Below are positions 31,102 through 43,043 of a stretch of 64,000 nucleotides of DNA, one piece after another. The first letter of the stretch is position 1, and each line of letters starts with the position of its first letter. The translations under genes and the position numbers were made by a program. Source of the stretch: Siderastrea siderea (lineage: Eukaryota; Cnidaria; Anthozoa; Scleractinia; Rhizangiidae); contig OZ034970.1 in NCBI GenBank assembly GCA_964030785.1, positions 23,126,935 through 23,190,934 of the forward strand, written 5' to 3'. The notes under the pieces were generated by a model that ran no database searches, was not told the origin of the DNA, and saw only the letters and a program-made list of their open reading frames with translations.

Positions 31102-33780
31102 ATTACTGGACTATCTACCTATCTAACTAACTACAAAAATTTAATAACAACAAATTCAAAATAACAAAAGAAAAGTCTGCTTTTCATGGAGGCCGTGTCT
31201 AAAATTCACTTACATGTAAGATTTAGATATTACTTTAAACTGTGCCGACTTAATTTAGATTTGAAATCGGCCAGTGAAGATGCTTGTCTTAGGTCTACAG
31301 GTAAGTTGTTCCACAACTGAGCTCCGCTGTACGAAAAACTTTTTTTGAGATAATCAGTTCGAGGTTGTGGAAGAACTAATTTGTTTTCGGTATTCCTTAA
31401 ACGATAAGCACTAACATCGTCACGATATACGAATCTTGATCTCAGATAATCAGGAGTCATACCATGTAATGTTTTATACATTAGGATAGACTTCTGTTCC
31501 AATCTTTGATAATAGAGTCTTCGCCACCCCAGTGTCCGGAACAAATCATCTAAATTACTATCATAGCTCGCAGACATTAGGGTACGAGCTGCGCGGTTTT
31601 GAAGCCTTTGCAGTTTTTCAGCAAGGCCCTTGTTACAGCTTCCCCACACTACGTTGCAATAATCAAATTGTGGTTGAATAAGGCTATTATAAACTTTGAT
31701 TAAAATATTAAATGGAGTGAGATGCCGAATTCGTTTAATTGCACCAATGGCACAAGCTATCTTCTTAGAAATGTTTTCAATATGACACTCCCAGTTTATA
31801 TTTTGATCAACATAAACTCCGAGGGATTTAGCGGAGGTTACTTGTTCTATTGCGTTCTCATTTATAGTAAGAAAGGGACTTTCCGTAAATTGTGATAACT
31901 TCTGCCTTGATGCAATAAGCATAAACTCAGTTTTCGTCATATTTAGAGTAAGCTTGTTAGCAGACAGCCATTCGTACACATTTCTCAGGTCGTGATTAAG
32001 GCGATAATTTATATGCTCAATGTCAGTGCTAGCAAGTGTTAGGCTAGTATCATCTGCGTACATTCTGGGTTCCGAATATGTCAGACAGTGTGGTAAGTCA
32101 TTAATATATATCAAAAACAGAAGAGGTCCCAAAATTGTTCCCTGGGGAACACCACATCTTAGACATTTCGGAGTTGACTTACAAGAATTAATATGACAAA
32201 TCTGTGTTCGATTATCTAAATAAGAAGCAAACCATTGATGACTGGTCCAACAAATCCCATAGTATTGCAATTTTCGCAACAAAATATCGTGATCTACTGT
32301 ATCAAATGCCTTTTTGAGATCTAAAAAGACTACGGCATTAACAAGACCACGGTCTATATCCAAGGCCCAGCTATCTGTAGCTTCGATAAGTGCGGTGAGC
32401 GTGGAATGCAGAGACCGAAAACCAGATTGATGGCACGAGAGAAAGTTGTTTTTTGTTAAATAATGATAAAGTTGATCGTAAATTATCCGTTCAAAGACTT
32501 TGGCCACAACTGGAATTACTGATATTGGCCGATAATTCGTCGGATCAGAACGCTTCCCAGAATTTTTATACAATGGAGTAACTCTGGCAGATTTCCACTC
32601 ATCGGGAAAGATACCCGTCATTAGGGATTGATTAAACATATGAGTGAGAGATTCCGCCAGTAAGTCAGGACATTCCCTTAGAAGTTTCGCTGAAATATTA
32701 TCTAATCCTGTTGCCTTTGACCTACAAAGCTTTGATAGTAGTGCAAAAACACGTGTAGGTGTTGTTTTTTCAAAAACAAAATTTTTATCAGTTGCGGTAA
32801 GAAATTCGTCGAAGGATTTATCAGCTTCTGTTACGTCTCCACTAAGGCTTGGCCCAACTTCTGTGAAAAAGGAGTTTAGCATTTCTGCTATATCTGTTTG
32901 ATCTTCAGAATTTACCCCACTATACTCCATTTCATTAATAACAGTTTTATTGGATTTTCGTGAGGTCAGTTCATTGATTGTTTTCCATGTTTTCCTTTGA
33001 TCCCCACAACAATTGTTGAAGGCATTTTCATAATACGCTTTTTTAGCGCTGTTAATTTCCCAATTCACTTGATTTTTAACCATTCGAAATTGGTTCCAAA
33101 TAAATGGATCCTTTGTCTTAATAGCCTTTCTTTTGAGGCGGTTTCTGAAATTCATCCGCTTTTTTAAAATAGTGGTTATCCATGGTGATTTAGAATCTCG
33201 TATCCGTTTGGTCTTCATCGGTGCGTGCTTTTCACAAACATTCAGGAATAATTCTTTCCACCTCCTCCACATATCATTAGGATCATACAATTTCTTTATA
33301 TCATCCCAGGGTTGGGCTAAAATATCCGCATAGAAATTTGCGCTATTAAAATGTTTAAACTGTCTATATGTTATCAAGTTAACTCCTTTAGAGAAAGTGG
33401 GAATTGAAATTTTTCGATATGCATAAACTAAACTGTGATCACTTATGGCGACATGAGACACCCCTGAACAATACACATTCTCTGCCCGATTTGTGAAAAT
33501 CAGATCAATTAAAGTACTTGTAGTAGGTGTAATTCTGGTAGGTTCATTAATGAGTTGTTCCAATCCATAAATATCTGTTATGTTTAGAAGAGCTTTCACA
33601 TTAGCATTGTCTTTGGATTGCATGTCACAATTTAGATCCCCCAGGAGAAAATGTTCTACGTTTTCAGAATCTAATTTGCCTAATAATGTGTTTACATGCG
33701 CGAAACGTTCATGGGGTGAATTTGGAGGTCTGTACCATGAAGTAATAACAAAGGGTTTTGAGTTATGTTTACGAATTTCA
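31036..33780 (-). mobile_element. CR1/L2-like LINE, 5' truncated
   Basis: The element lies on the minus strand, ending at its 3' side in a TTATC pentamer tail (31036-31065). Its 5' end is truncated inside the endonuclease domain at 33780. It is absent from units 2 and 3, where GGGTTAACATTGCAG is continuous, so it entered after the triplication. Compared with that empty site, two bases (AC) are missing and no normal target duplication is seen. Confidence 0.85.
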
Positions 33781-33787
33781 ATTGCAG
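31230..33787 (-). CDS. LINE ORF2: partial AP endonuclease plus reverse transcriptase
   Basis: Open for about 850 residues without a stop. The endonuclease part shows WYRPPNSP, LLGDLNCD, LIDLIFTN and ISDHSLV (His-containing end of the AP-endonuclease fold). The reverse transcriptase follows: ARVTPLYKNSGKRSDPTNYR, FLDLKKAFDTVDH, GVPQGTILGPLLFLIYINDL and the catalytic MYADDTSL. A C-terminal domain common to Jockey-superfamily LINEs follows (LQRLQNRAARTL, then LPVDLR). The first nine residues of the open frame (up to 33809) are antisense Penelope sequence, so the LINE-derived frame starts about 33787 and lacks its natural N-terminus. The catalytic RT residues are intact, indicating a recent copy. 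Confidence 0.9.
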
Positions 33788-34041
33788 TTGAAACTATTTT
33801 TAAATACAACCCTGATTTTTAAATACAACCCTGATTTTCCCATTAGCTAGGTTGATCTTAAAAAGTTTTTTCATTAGCTACGTCTCAAACACATTTTTTG
33901 TTTAATGGTTGCTATTATGACCAAATTGATGGAGTATCTATGGGTTCACCTTTAGCACCTATATTAGCTAATTTTTTATGGGTTTTCACAAAGACCAATG
34001 GCTGAGTAATTACATAGACTCTCAGGTATTGTTCTACCGTA
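33781..34041 (+). pseudogene. Penelope RT middle fragment, end of unit 1
   Basis: Codes IAVETIFKYNPDFPIS, VDLKKFF and, with shifts, the [10 protein letters not shown] region, then [20 protein letters not shown] up to the unit junction. Stop codons within the first segment show decay before triplication. It is cut off at the tandem junction just before the catalytic motif. Confidence 0.75.
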
Positions 34042-34329
34042 GGCGGTCGTGGGCAGACAGGCTCACAAAGGCGAAAAAGGAGACAAGGGTGATACAGACC
34101 CCGAGGCTTGGAAGGCCCACGTGACGTACAAGGCCTCAGAGGGCCTCAAGGCTTGCAAGGGCCGCAAGGACCCACCAGCGCAGGTGGCAGCCCTACCTCA
34201 CTGGCGACAAAGTTAGACAAAAACGCTGATCTCGATTAACAAGTCCGAGGTTTTGAGGTTGAAAAGAACCCAGATATAAGCTAAGAAGACCAGCGAGAAA
34301 TATTTTTCTCAGGAAAGGAAGGTGGAAAA

Positions 34330-34608
34330 ATGGAACAGGCGATAAATATGAATGACAACGCTATCTACAACATTAATTACCTGGATCCCACAGGGGCAGA
34401 TCAGGCAACAAACAAAAAATATGTTAATACTCAACTAGCCACCAAGCTGGATAAAGCGGCTTACATCGACATTAAAAATAATAATATAACTAACTTGTCT
34501 ACTAATGCTGCAGACATGAAGTCAACCGCCAATGTTGTTCACGTAAAAAATAAGGTGAACGACGCCAAAGCAGATGTGACTTTAGCTTTCATAAAAAGAT
34601 ATGTATGA
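34330..34608 (+). CDS. fibre C-terminal domain, copy 2
   Basis: A 92-residue frame identical in layout to 26949-27227. It differs at a few residues (TQLATKLDKAAY instead of TLLATNLDKVAY). It lacks the upstream collagen triplets except for a short stub, so it cannot be a complete fibre gene. Confidence 0.6.
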   Translation: MEQAINMNDNAIYNINYLDPTGADQATNKKYVNTQLATKLDKAAYIDIKNNNITNLSTNAADMKSTANVVHVKNKVNDAKADVTLAFIKRYV

Positions 34609-34703
34609 GTCACATGTTAGCAGTTCGACTAATAAAAAAGATAAAATTTTAGATTAATCAACTGAGTTGATAAGGTAAATTGGCCACCGTAAAGAGATTG
34701 AAA

Positions 34704-34734
34704 GCTGACGTTTCGAGCGTTAGCCCTTCGCCAG
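34704..34734 (-). ncRNA. hammerhead-like motif, degenerate core (unit 2)
   Basis: Same sequence as 27323-27353. Confidence 0.4.
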
Positions 34735-34831
34735 AGCGAATCAAGGAATTGTGGGTTGCTCTTCGTTTATATGAAGAGTGGTAGAGCTACGCTATTGGTA
34801 GGAACATGGCAACGTGAAAAACAAGAATAAA

Positions 34832-35493
34832 TTAGTTGAATGAAAAGCGTTCGTTGATACCGTGGGGATTAAGTGTGCCGATTTGAAAAATGAATTTTTG
34901 TTCTAGATTTATACGGTTTTCCGTATTACCCTGGTGTAGGGAAAGGCCACAGATCATCATGTGTTGGCTGGAATGATTAGGAAGATTGAAATGTTGGGCG
35001 ACTGGTTTGGATGCGTCCTTGTTATTTCTTTCAACGTCTCGTAGGTGTTCGCGGAAACGGTCGCCTAGTCTCCTCCCTGTTTCACCAATGTATATCTTTT
35101 TCATAAAGTGCATGTCATGCAATAGACAACATTTGCGGAGGTGCATGTCAAACGATCAGTGATTTTAATCGATCGCTTGGGTCCTGTTATTTTGTCTGCA
35201 TTGTGAATGAAAGGACAAGTGTTGCATCGTTTGCGCGCGCACTTAAAAGTACCCAGTTGATCATCAGATTCAAGTACACTTCTAACTAGAAAGTCCCCTA
35301 TGTTTTTGTCGCGTTTTAATGAAATCAATGGGGGCCGTGAAAAGATTCTTCCTGTTTCATTGTCATTTTGGAGTAATTTAAAGTTCTTTAAAATGATGTT
35401 TTTGGCTGCGAGGTTATGTGGATGGTAAGTGAGTGTAAATGGGATTCTCTCGTTGATAAATTTAAGAAACACGAGACAACCTTTGAGAGACAT
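34832..35493 (-). pseudogene. Penelope GIY-YIG region, unit 2
   Basis: Same two frames and the same frameshift as 27451-28112, with only one or two residue changes. It forms part of the unit-2 copy of the endonuclease block (34655-35748). Confidence 0.8.
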
Positions 35494-35522
35494 GTTTCGG
35501 CATAAACTTATGCCATCTTCAG
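35489..35522 (-). ncRNA. minimal hammerhead-like motif (unit 2)
   Basis: Same sequence as 28108-28141. Confidence 0.5.
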
Positions 35523-35830
35523 TTTAATGAAAATAGTCAAAATAGCGCTATATTTATAGGTAACATTGATAACATGCTGAGCTAATGACAGCAGTAGATA
35601 ATACGAAAACCGTTACAACGTATCTGGTACAGAATGATACCAAAACCGTTACAAAACAAGGTGCTTGGTCTGCCTGGTATTGTCTGATACAGATACCGTT
35701 ACTAAGTGTCTGGCACTGTATGACACCGGAAAGGACAAAGACTAAAATAAAAGGTGTTGAAATGTTGAATTTATGTGTTTTAATCGGGTTTCAGACTTGT
35801 GATGTAAAATGCTTCCTTAAGTTTTAAACT

Positions 35831-36806
35831 ATAAATGGAGTGCTATTTTAAAGCGCTCTCGTGAGAGCAGGAAGCTCAACGAGAACTTTCAAACACTTGA
35901 AACAAAAATCAAGACTGTGTTAAACCCCTTCGACTGGTTGATCTTGAACGGATCTTTAAAGAAGAATGTGGACAAACACGTTACCAAGGTCATTTCTAAG
36001 CACCAGAAGAAATTTCAGAACTTAACCAAGAATTCAACCTTGCCTTTCTCGCATCACGAAACAGTTACGAATCTTTCCTCACAACAGCTCTCGGATGATC
36101 AACTGGACCTCTTGAAGAATGGATTGGGTTTCTCAATCAAACCTCTACGCCTCAACAAATCTGATGTTCTTCAAACTTTGAATTTATTCATCAAAAAATG
36201 AAAAACAAGCTTATTAACAAGAATCTTTCTTCATGTCTTAAAACCAGAATTGCTCATCTCGCACAAAATTACATTTCTTCCCATCGTCCTTCTTCTTCTG
36301 ACATCAAGAAACGTCGTATTCTACGGAACATTAGGAACAATAAAAACATTATCATCCTCAAGCCAGACAAAGGGAATGGAGTTGTCATAATGGACCGTAA
36401 TGTATACGATAATTGTTGTTTAAATTTTATTAAGGATCAATCCAAATTTAAGCCACTAAAAAAGGACCCCACATTAGACAGGGAAAGCAAACTTCAACGG
36501 TTTCTTAGGAATTTAAAGTCTAAAGGTTGCTTAGATGATAGTACGTATCGGGATATCTATCCTACAGGCTCACAGCCAGCTAGATTCTACGGCCTCCCTA
36601 AATTACATAAGAAACGGGCAGCAAATTCCCCTCCTCCTTTCAGACCTATTGTTTCTTCCATTGGGGCCTATAATTACAAATTAGCTAAGTATTTAGTTTC
36701 CATTCTAAGCCCGTATATCCCCGATAAATATACTACACAAGATTCATTTTCGTTTGTCGAGGAATTTCAAAAAGTTAGATCTTACGGTAAAGTTTTAATA
36801 GCGGAA
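35831..36806 (+). pseudogene. Penelope RT N-terminal part, unit 2
   Basis: Same content and same frameshift as the unit-1 copy. The inserted inverted-repeat element follows at about 36800-37751. Confidence 0.85.
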
Positions 36807-37751
36807 CTCCTTTGCGGCCGAAGGCCGCAAGAGTGGAGCCCCATACCCATACTAAGAGGCGTCCTAAAAGGCATGCAGGCAATGTTTTATGGTCATTGGC
36901 AAGCGGAATGACTCGCGGGCGCGTCCGTACGTACGTCGCATTTCATGACATTCTTACATGTAGCAATTTTTGCGCAGCTGCTAGCCAAGGGCGTGCGAGG
37001 AATCGCGTAAAAATCTTTTGACGCGTGTTGCACAAGCGACTCGCGTAGAGGTAAAGTAACTCTTGAAAACAGTGGATAATTTTACAGTAAAATGGTATCC
37101 AGCGGCCATAACATGATGAAAAACAGGATTCTACATTCAAGGATGTAAGGTTAGAGCAAAATCAAGCTTATAAGTCGAGCAGAAAAGTACTAATTTGCGA
37201 ACAAATAATTCTGACCTAAAGCATGACCTTTGTATTTTAAAACGAATGAAGCGTATCCGTTTGCCAAACAGAATTAGAAGAACATAGCTTTCCAATTGAC
37301 AGTTGTAAAACAGAATCAAAGTTATTCACAATAAAAAGGTTGAATTTACGACAAAATGTGTCAAATGTGTGCAACACTGTGCAATAATCTGTAAACAAAA
37401 CCAAAAGAGAATTTCTAGTAGTTTCGAAGCGAACACGCGTCTCCAATTACAAAATACAAAGCGACAAATAAAATAACAGCAATCAAAACAAACGAAAAAT
37501 GCCGATAAACGACTGAATGAATTTGCCTAGCGAACTTAAAGTGAAAGCACAAATAGATAAACTAGATTTGCTTGAATCACGAAACAGAATTATAACTCTA
37601 AGTTTATACTAAAATGATACGCTTACATGTAATAAAACTACACAGTAATTAACGAGGTCAAGTACCTAGGTTAATAACAGTAAACAAGATTAATTCTGAA
37701 GAATTTATAGGCGGCCGATGGTAACCGGTAGATATGGAGTTCCGCTTTTAG
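36800..37751. mobile_element. inverted-repeat element in Penelope RT (unit 2)
   Basis: Copy of 29419-30370 with the same GCGGAACTCC ends. Confidence 0.55.
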
Positions 37752-37826
37752 GCTTGGCTAAATCTATATATTATCTTTTGATGTGGAACGCCTTTTCACC
37801 AATAACCCTCTCGATGAAACTATTAA

Positions 37827-38418
37827 CCCCAGGACGTACAAGCAAAGTCACCCCCCCACCGTGGTACGAGGGGGGCGGTTGATGGAGCCCCTCCCCTGGG
37901 TTTTTGCTGTGTTTCAATATTTCGGAGAGATTTTGCCTTTGGTAGAAAGCCTTTGATGTGCACTACAAGATGAGGTATATATTATGGGCTGGGTCGCTGC
38001 TGGGGGCCAGTGACGTATCCAATATGGCGGCCAATATGGCCACCATCTTGGATTTTACCAAAAATTAGAAATTATGAAAAAAAGGCGGAAATTGGAAACT
38101 TTTAATGATAATCATGTAAAATGTGACACAATTAAATACTTTGCTGCTTTTTGTGTATAATTTGTGATTTTTTCACTAAAAAAGGCGAAAAACACACAGT
38201 TTTACCCAAAAATGGCTTGACCACTTGCTACTTATAACGTCATATATCGTAACCATAGCAACTGATTCTCACCAAACTTGCGTCCAAATGTGTCTAAGGC
38301 ATATACCTACAGCTACTGAAAACGGCAGGTGCTGATGAAAAATCGTCTTAGAAAAATTGAAGAAAAACCTTATGGGGGGGGGGGGGGGTGGCATCCACCC
38401 CCTTTGCACGTCCGAGGG
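37827..38418. mobile_element. piggyBac-type MITE (unit 2)
   Basis: Complete copy with TTAA on both sides (37823-37826, 38419-38422). The right flank continues directly into ACATTGCAGTTG of Penelope. This is the empty site for the unit-1 LINE. Confidence 0.85.
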
Positions 38419-38422
38419 TTAA

Positions 38423-38665
38423 CATTGCAGTTGAAACTATTTTTAAATACAACCCTGATTTTCCCATTAGCTAGGTTGATCTTAAAAAGTTTTTTCATTA
38501 GCTACGTCTCAAACACATTTTTTGTTTAATGGTTGCTATTATGACCAAATTGATGGAGTATCTATGGGTTCACCTTTAGCACCTATATTAGCTAATTTTT
38601 TATGGGTTTTCACAAAGACCAATGGCTGAGTAATTACATAGACTCTCAGGTATTGTTCTACCGTA
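38423..38665 (+). pseudogene. Penelope RT middle fragment, end of unit 2
   Basis: Same as 33781-34041 but without the 18-base duplication, so it is the original form. Confidence 0.75.
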
Positions 38666-38953
38666 GGCGGTCGTGGGCAGACAGGCTCACAAAGGCGAAA
38701 AAGGAGACAAGGGTGATACAGACCCCGAGGCTTGGAAGGCCCACGTGACGTACAAGGCCTCAGAGGGCCTCAAGGCTTGCAAGGGCCGCAAGGACCCACC
38801 AGCGCAGGTGGCAGCCCTACCTCACTGGCGACAAAGTTAGACAAAAACGCTGATCTCGATTAACAAGTCCGAGGTTTTGAGGTTGAAAAGAACCCAGATA
38901 TAAGCTAAGAAGACCAGCGAGAAATATTTTTCTCAGGAAAGGAAGGTGGAAAA

Positions 38954-39232
38954 ATGGAACAGGCGATAAATATGAATGACAACGCTATCTACAACATTAA
39001 TTACCTGGATCCCACAGGGGCAGATCAGGCAACAAACAAAAAATATGTTAATACTCAACTAGCCACCAAGCTGGATAAAGCGGCTTACATCGACATTAAA
39101 AATAATAATATAACTAACTTGTCTACTAATGCTGCAGACATGAAGTCAACCGCCAATGTTGTTCACGTAAAAAATAAGGTGAACGACGCCAAAGCAGATG
39201 TGACTTTAGCTTTCATAAAAAGATATGTATGA
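38954..39232 (+). CDS. fibre C-terminal domain, copy 3
   Basis: Identical in protein sequence to copy 2 at 34330-34608, showing that units 2 and 3 are closer to each other than to unit 1. Confidence 0.6.
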   Translation: MEQAINMNDNAIYNINYLDPTGADQATNKKYVNTQLATKLDKAAYIDIKNNNITNLSTNAADMKSTANVVHVKNKVNDAKADVTLAFIKRYV

Positions 39233-39327
39233 GTCACATGTTAGCAGTTCGACTAATAAAAAAGATAAAATTTTAGATTAATCAACTGAGTTGATAAGGT
39301 AAATTGGCCACCGTAAAGAGATTGAAA

Positions 39328-39358
39328 GCTGACGTTTCGAGCGTTAGCCCTTCGCCAG
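39328..39358 (-). ncRNA. hammerhead-like motif, degenerate core (unit 3)
   Basis: Same sequence as 27323-27353. Confidence 0.4.
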
Positions 39359-39455
39359 AGCGAATCAAGGAATTGTGGGTTGCTCTTCGTTTATATGAAG
39401 AGTGGTAGAGCTACGCTATTGGTAGGAACATGGCAACGTGAAAAACAAGAATAAA

Positions 39456-40117
39456 TTAGTTGAATGAAAAGCGTTCGTTGATACCGTGGGGATTAAGTGT
39501 GCCGATTTGAAAAATGAATTTTTGTTCTAGATTTATACGGTTTTCCGTATTACCCTGGTGTAGGGAAAGGCCACAGATCATCATGTGTTGGCTGGAATGA
39601 TTAGGAAGATTGAAATGTTGGGCGACTGGTTTGGATGCGTCCTTGTTATTTCTTTCAACGTCTCGTAGGTGTTCGCGGAAACGGTCGCCTAGTCTCCTCC
39701 CTGTTTCACCAATGTATATCTTTTTCATAAAGTGCATGTCATGCAATAGACAACATTTGCGGAGGTGCATGTCAAACGATCAGTGATTTTAATCGATCGC
39801 TTGGGTCCTGTTATTTTGTCTGCATTGTGAATGAAAGGACAAGTGTTGCATCGTTTGCGCGCGCACTTAAAAGTACCCAGTTGATCATCAGATTCAAGTA
39901 CACTTCTAACTAGAAAGTCCCCTATGTTTTTGTCGCGTTTTAATGAAATCAATGGGGGCCGTGAAAAGATTCTTCCTGTTTCATTGTCATTTTGGAGTAA
40001 TTTAAAGTTCTTTAAAATGATGTTTTTGGCTGCGAGGTTATGTGGATGGTAAGTGAGTGTAAATGGGATTCTCTCGTTGATAAATTTAAGAAACACGAGA
40101 CAACCTTTGAGAGACAT
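39456..40117 (-). pseudogene. Penelope GIY-YIG region, unit 3
   Basis: Same frames and frameshift as units 1 and 2. Confidence 0.8.
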
Positions 40118-40146
40118 GTTTCGGCATAAACTTATGCCATCTTCAG
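40113..40146 (-). ncRNA. minimal hammerhead-like motif (unit 3)
   Basis: Same sequence as 28108-28141. Confidence 0.5.
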
Positions 40147-40454
40147 TTTAATGAAAATAGTCAAAATAGCGCTATATTTATAGGTAACATTGATAACATG
40201 CTGAGCTAATGACAGCAGTAGATAATACGAAAACCGTTACAACGTATCTGGTACAGAATGATACCAAAACCGTTACAAAACAAGGTGCTTGGTCTGCCTG
40301 GTATTGTCTGATACAGATACCGTTACTAAGTGTCTGGCACTGTATGACACCGGAAAGGACAAAGACTAAAATAAAAGGTGTTGAAATGTTGAATTTATGT
40401 GTTTTAATCGGGTTTCAGACTTGTGATGTAAAATGCTTCCTTAAGTTTTAAACT

Positions 40455-41430
40455 ATAAATGGAGTGCTATTTTAAAGCGCTCTCGTGAGAGCAGGAAGCT
40501 CAACGAGAACTTTCAAACACTTGAAACAAAAATCAAGACTGTGTTAAACCCCTTCGACTGGTTGATCTTGAACGGATCTTTAAAGAAGAATGTGGACAAA
40601 CACGTTACCAAGGTCATTTCTAAGCACCAGAAGAAATTTCAGAACTTAACCAAGAATTCAACCTTGCCTTTCTCGCATCACGAAACAGTTACGAATCTTT
40701 CCTCACAACAGCTCTCGGATGATCAACTGGACCTCTTGAAGAATGGATTGGGTTTCTCAATCAAACCTCTACGCCTCAACAAATCTGACGTTCTTCAAAC
40801 TTTGAATTTATTCATCAAAAAATGAAAAACAAGCTTATTAACAAGAATCTTTCTTCATGTCTTAAAACCAGAATTGCTCATCTCGCACAAAATTACATTT
40901 CTTCCCATCGTCCTTCTTCTTCTGACATCAAGAAACGTCGTATTCTACGGAACATTAGGAACAATAAAAACATTATCATCCTCAAGCCAGACAAAGGGAA
41001 TGGAGTTGTCATAATGGACCGTAATGTATACGATAATTGTTGTTTAAATTTTATTAAGGATCAATCCAAATTTAAGCCACTAAAAAAGGACCCCACATTA
41101 GACAGGGAAAGCAAACTTCAACGGTTTCTTAGGAATTTAAAGTCTAAAGGTTGCTTAGATGATAGTACGTATCGGGATATCTATCCTACAGGCTCACAGC
41201 CAGCTAGATTCTACGGCCTCCCTAAATTACATAAGAAACGGGCAGCAAATTCCCCTCCTCCTTTCAGACCTATTGTTTCTTCCATTGGGGCCTATAATTA
41301 CAAATTAGCTAAGTATTTAGTTTCCATTCTAAGCCCGTATATCCCCGATAAATATACTACACAAGATTCATTTTCGTTTGTCGAGGAATTTCAAAAAGTT
41401 AGATCTTACGGTAAAGTTTTAATAGCGGAA
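40455..41430 (+). pseudogene. Penelope RT N-terminal part, unit 3
   Basis: Same as the other two units. This copy is the one physically joined, across two insertions, to the remaining Penelope ORF at 43044-44718. Confidence 0.85.
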
Positions 41431-42373
41431 CTCCTTTGCGGCCGAAGGCCGCAAGAGTGGAGCCCCATACCCATACTAAGAGGCGTCCTAAAAGGCATGC
41501 AGGCAATGTTTTATGGTCATTGGCAAGCGGAATGACTCGCGGGCGCGTCCGTACGTACGTCGCATTTCATGACATTCTTACATGTAGCAATTTTTGCGCA
41601 GCTGCTAGCCAAGGGCGTGCGAGGAATCGCGTAAGTCTTTTGACGCGTGTTGCACAAGCGACTCGCGTAGAGGTAAAGTAACTCTTGAAAACAGTGGATA
41701 ATTTTACAGTAAAATGGTATCCAGCGGCCATAACATGATGAAAAACAGGATTCTACATTCAAGGATGTAAGGTTAGAGCAAAATCAAGCTTATAAGTCGA
41801 GCAGAAAAGTACTAATTTGCGAACAAATAATTCTGACCTAAAGCATGACCTTTGTATTTTAAAACGAATGAAGCGTATCCGTTTGCCAAACAGAATTAGA
41901 AGAACATAGCTTTCCAATTGACAGTTGTAAAACAGAATCAAAGTTATTCACAATAAAAAGGTTGAATTTACGACAAAATGTGTCAAATGTGTGCAACACT
42001 GTGCAATAATCTGTAAACAAAACCAAAAGAGAATTTCTAGTAGTTTCGAAGCGAACACGCGTCTCCAATTACAAAATACAAAGCGACAAATAAAATAACA
42101 GCAATCAAAACAAACGAAAAATGCCGATAAACGACTGAATGAATTTGCCTAGCGAACTTAAAGTGAAAGCACAAATAGATAAACTAGATTTGCTTGAATC
42201 ACGAAACAGAATTATAACTCTAAGTTTATACTAAAATGATACGCTTACATGTAATAAAACTACACAGTAATTAACGAGGTCAAGTACCTAGGTTAATAAC
42301 AGTAAACAAGATTAATTCTGAAGAATTTATAGGCGGCCGATGGTAACCGGTAGATATGGAGTTCCGCTTTTAG
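41424..42373. mobile_element. inverted-repeat element in Penelope RT (unit 3)
   Basis: Copy of 29419-30370. Confidence 0.55.
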
Positions 42374-42448
42374 GCTTGGCTAAATCTATATATTATCTTT
42401 TGATGTGGAACGCCTTTTCACCAATAACCCTCTCGATGAAACTATTAA

Positions 42449-43039
42449 CCCTAGGACGTACAAGCAAAGTCACCCCCCCACCGTGGTACGAGGGGGGCGG
42501 TTGATGGAGCCCCTCCCCTGGGTTTTTGCTGTGTTTCAATATTTCGGAGAGATTTTGCCTTTGGTAGAAAGCCTTTGATGTGCACTACAAGATGAGGTAT
42601 ATATTATGGGCTGGGTCGCTGCTGGGGGCCAGTGACGTATCCAATATGGCGGCCAATATGGCCACCATCTTGGATTTTACCAAAAATTAGAAATTATGAA
42701 AAAAAGGCGGAAATTGGAAACTTTTAATGATAATCATGTAAAATGTGACACAATTAAATACTTTGCTGCTTTTTGTGTATAATTTGTGATTTTTTCACTA
42801 AAAAAGGCGAAAAACACACAGTTTTACCCAAAAATGGCTTGACCACTTGTTACTTATAACGTCATATATCGTAACCATAGCAACTGATTCTCACCAAACT
42901 TGCGTCCAAATGTGTCTAAGGCATATACCTACAGCTACTGAAAACGGCAGGTGCTGATGAAAAATCGTCTTAGAAAAATTGAAGAAAAACCTTATGGGGG
43001 GGGGGGGGGTGGCATCCACCCCCTTTGCACGTCCGAGGG
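42449..43039. mobile_element. piggyBac-type MITE (unit 3)
   Basis: Complete copy with TTAA on both sides (42445-42448, 43040-43043). Confidence 0.85.
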
Positions 43040-43043
43040 TTAA

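Larger units (their letters stand above)
26661..34041 (+). repeat. tandem unit 1 of 3 (4.62 kb plus LINE insertion)
   Basis: From GGCGGTCGTGGGCAGACAGG to the junction at 34041/34042 this unit matches units 2 and 3 almost base for base, except for the LINE at 31036-33780, an extra 18-base direct duplication at 33804-33840 and scattered substitutions. The left edge is continuous with the upstream collagen repeat, so it is the original left end. Confidence 0.95.
34042..38665 (+). repeat. tandem unit 2 of 3 (4,624 bp)
   Basis: Starts at the junction where the Penelope text ...TTCTACCGTA meets GGCGGTCGTGGGCAG of the fibre gene. Only a few bases (AGG) are shared by both parents at the join, suggesting end-joining. 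It lacks the LINE. A handful of substitutions separate it from unit 1. Confidence 0.95.
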
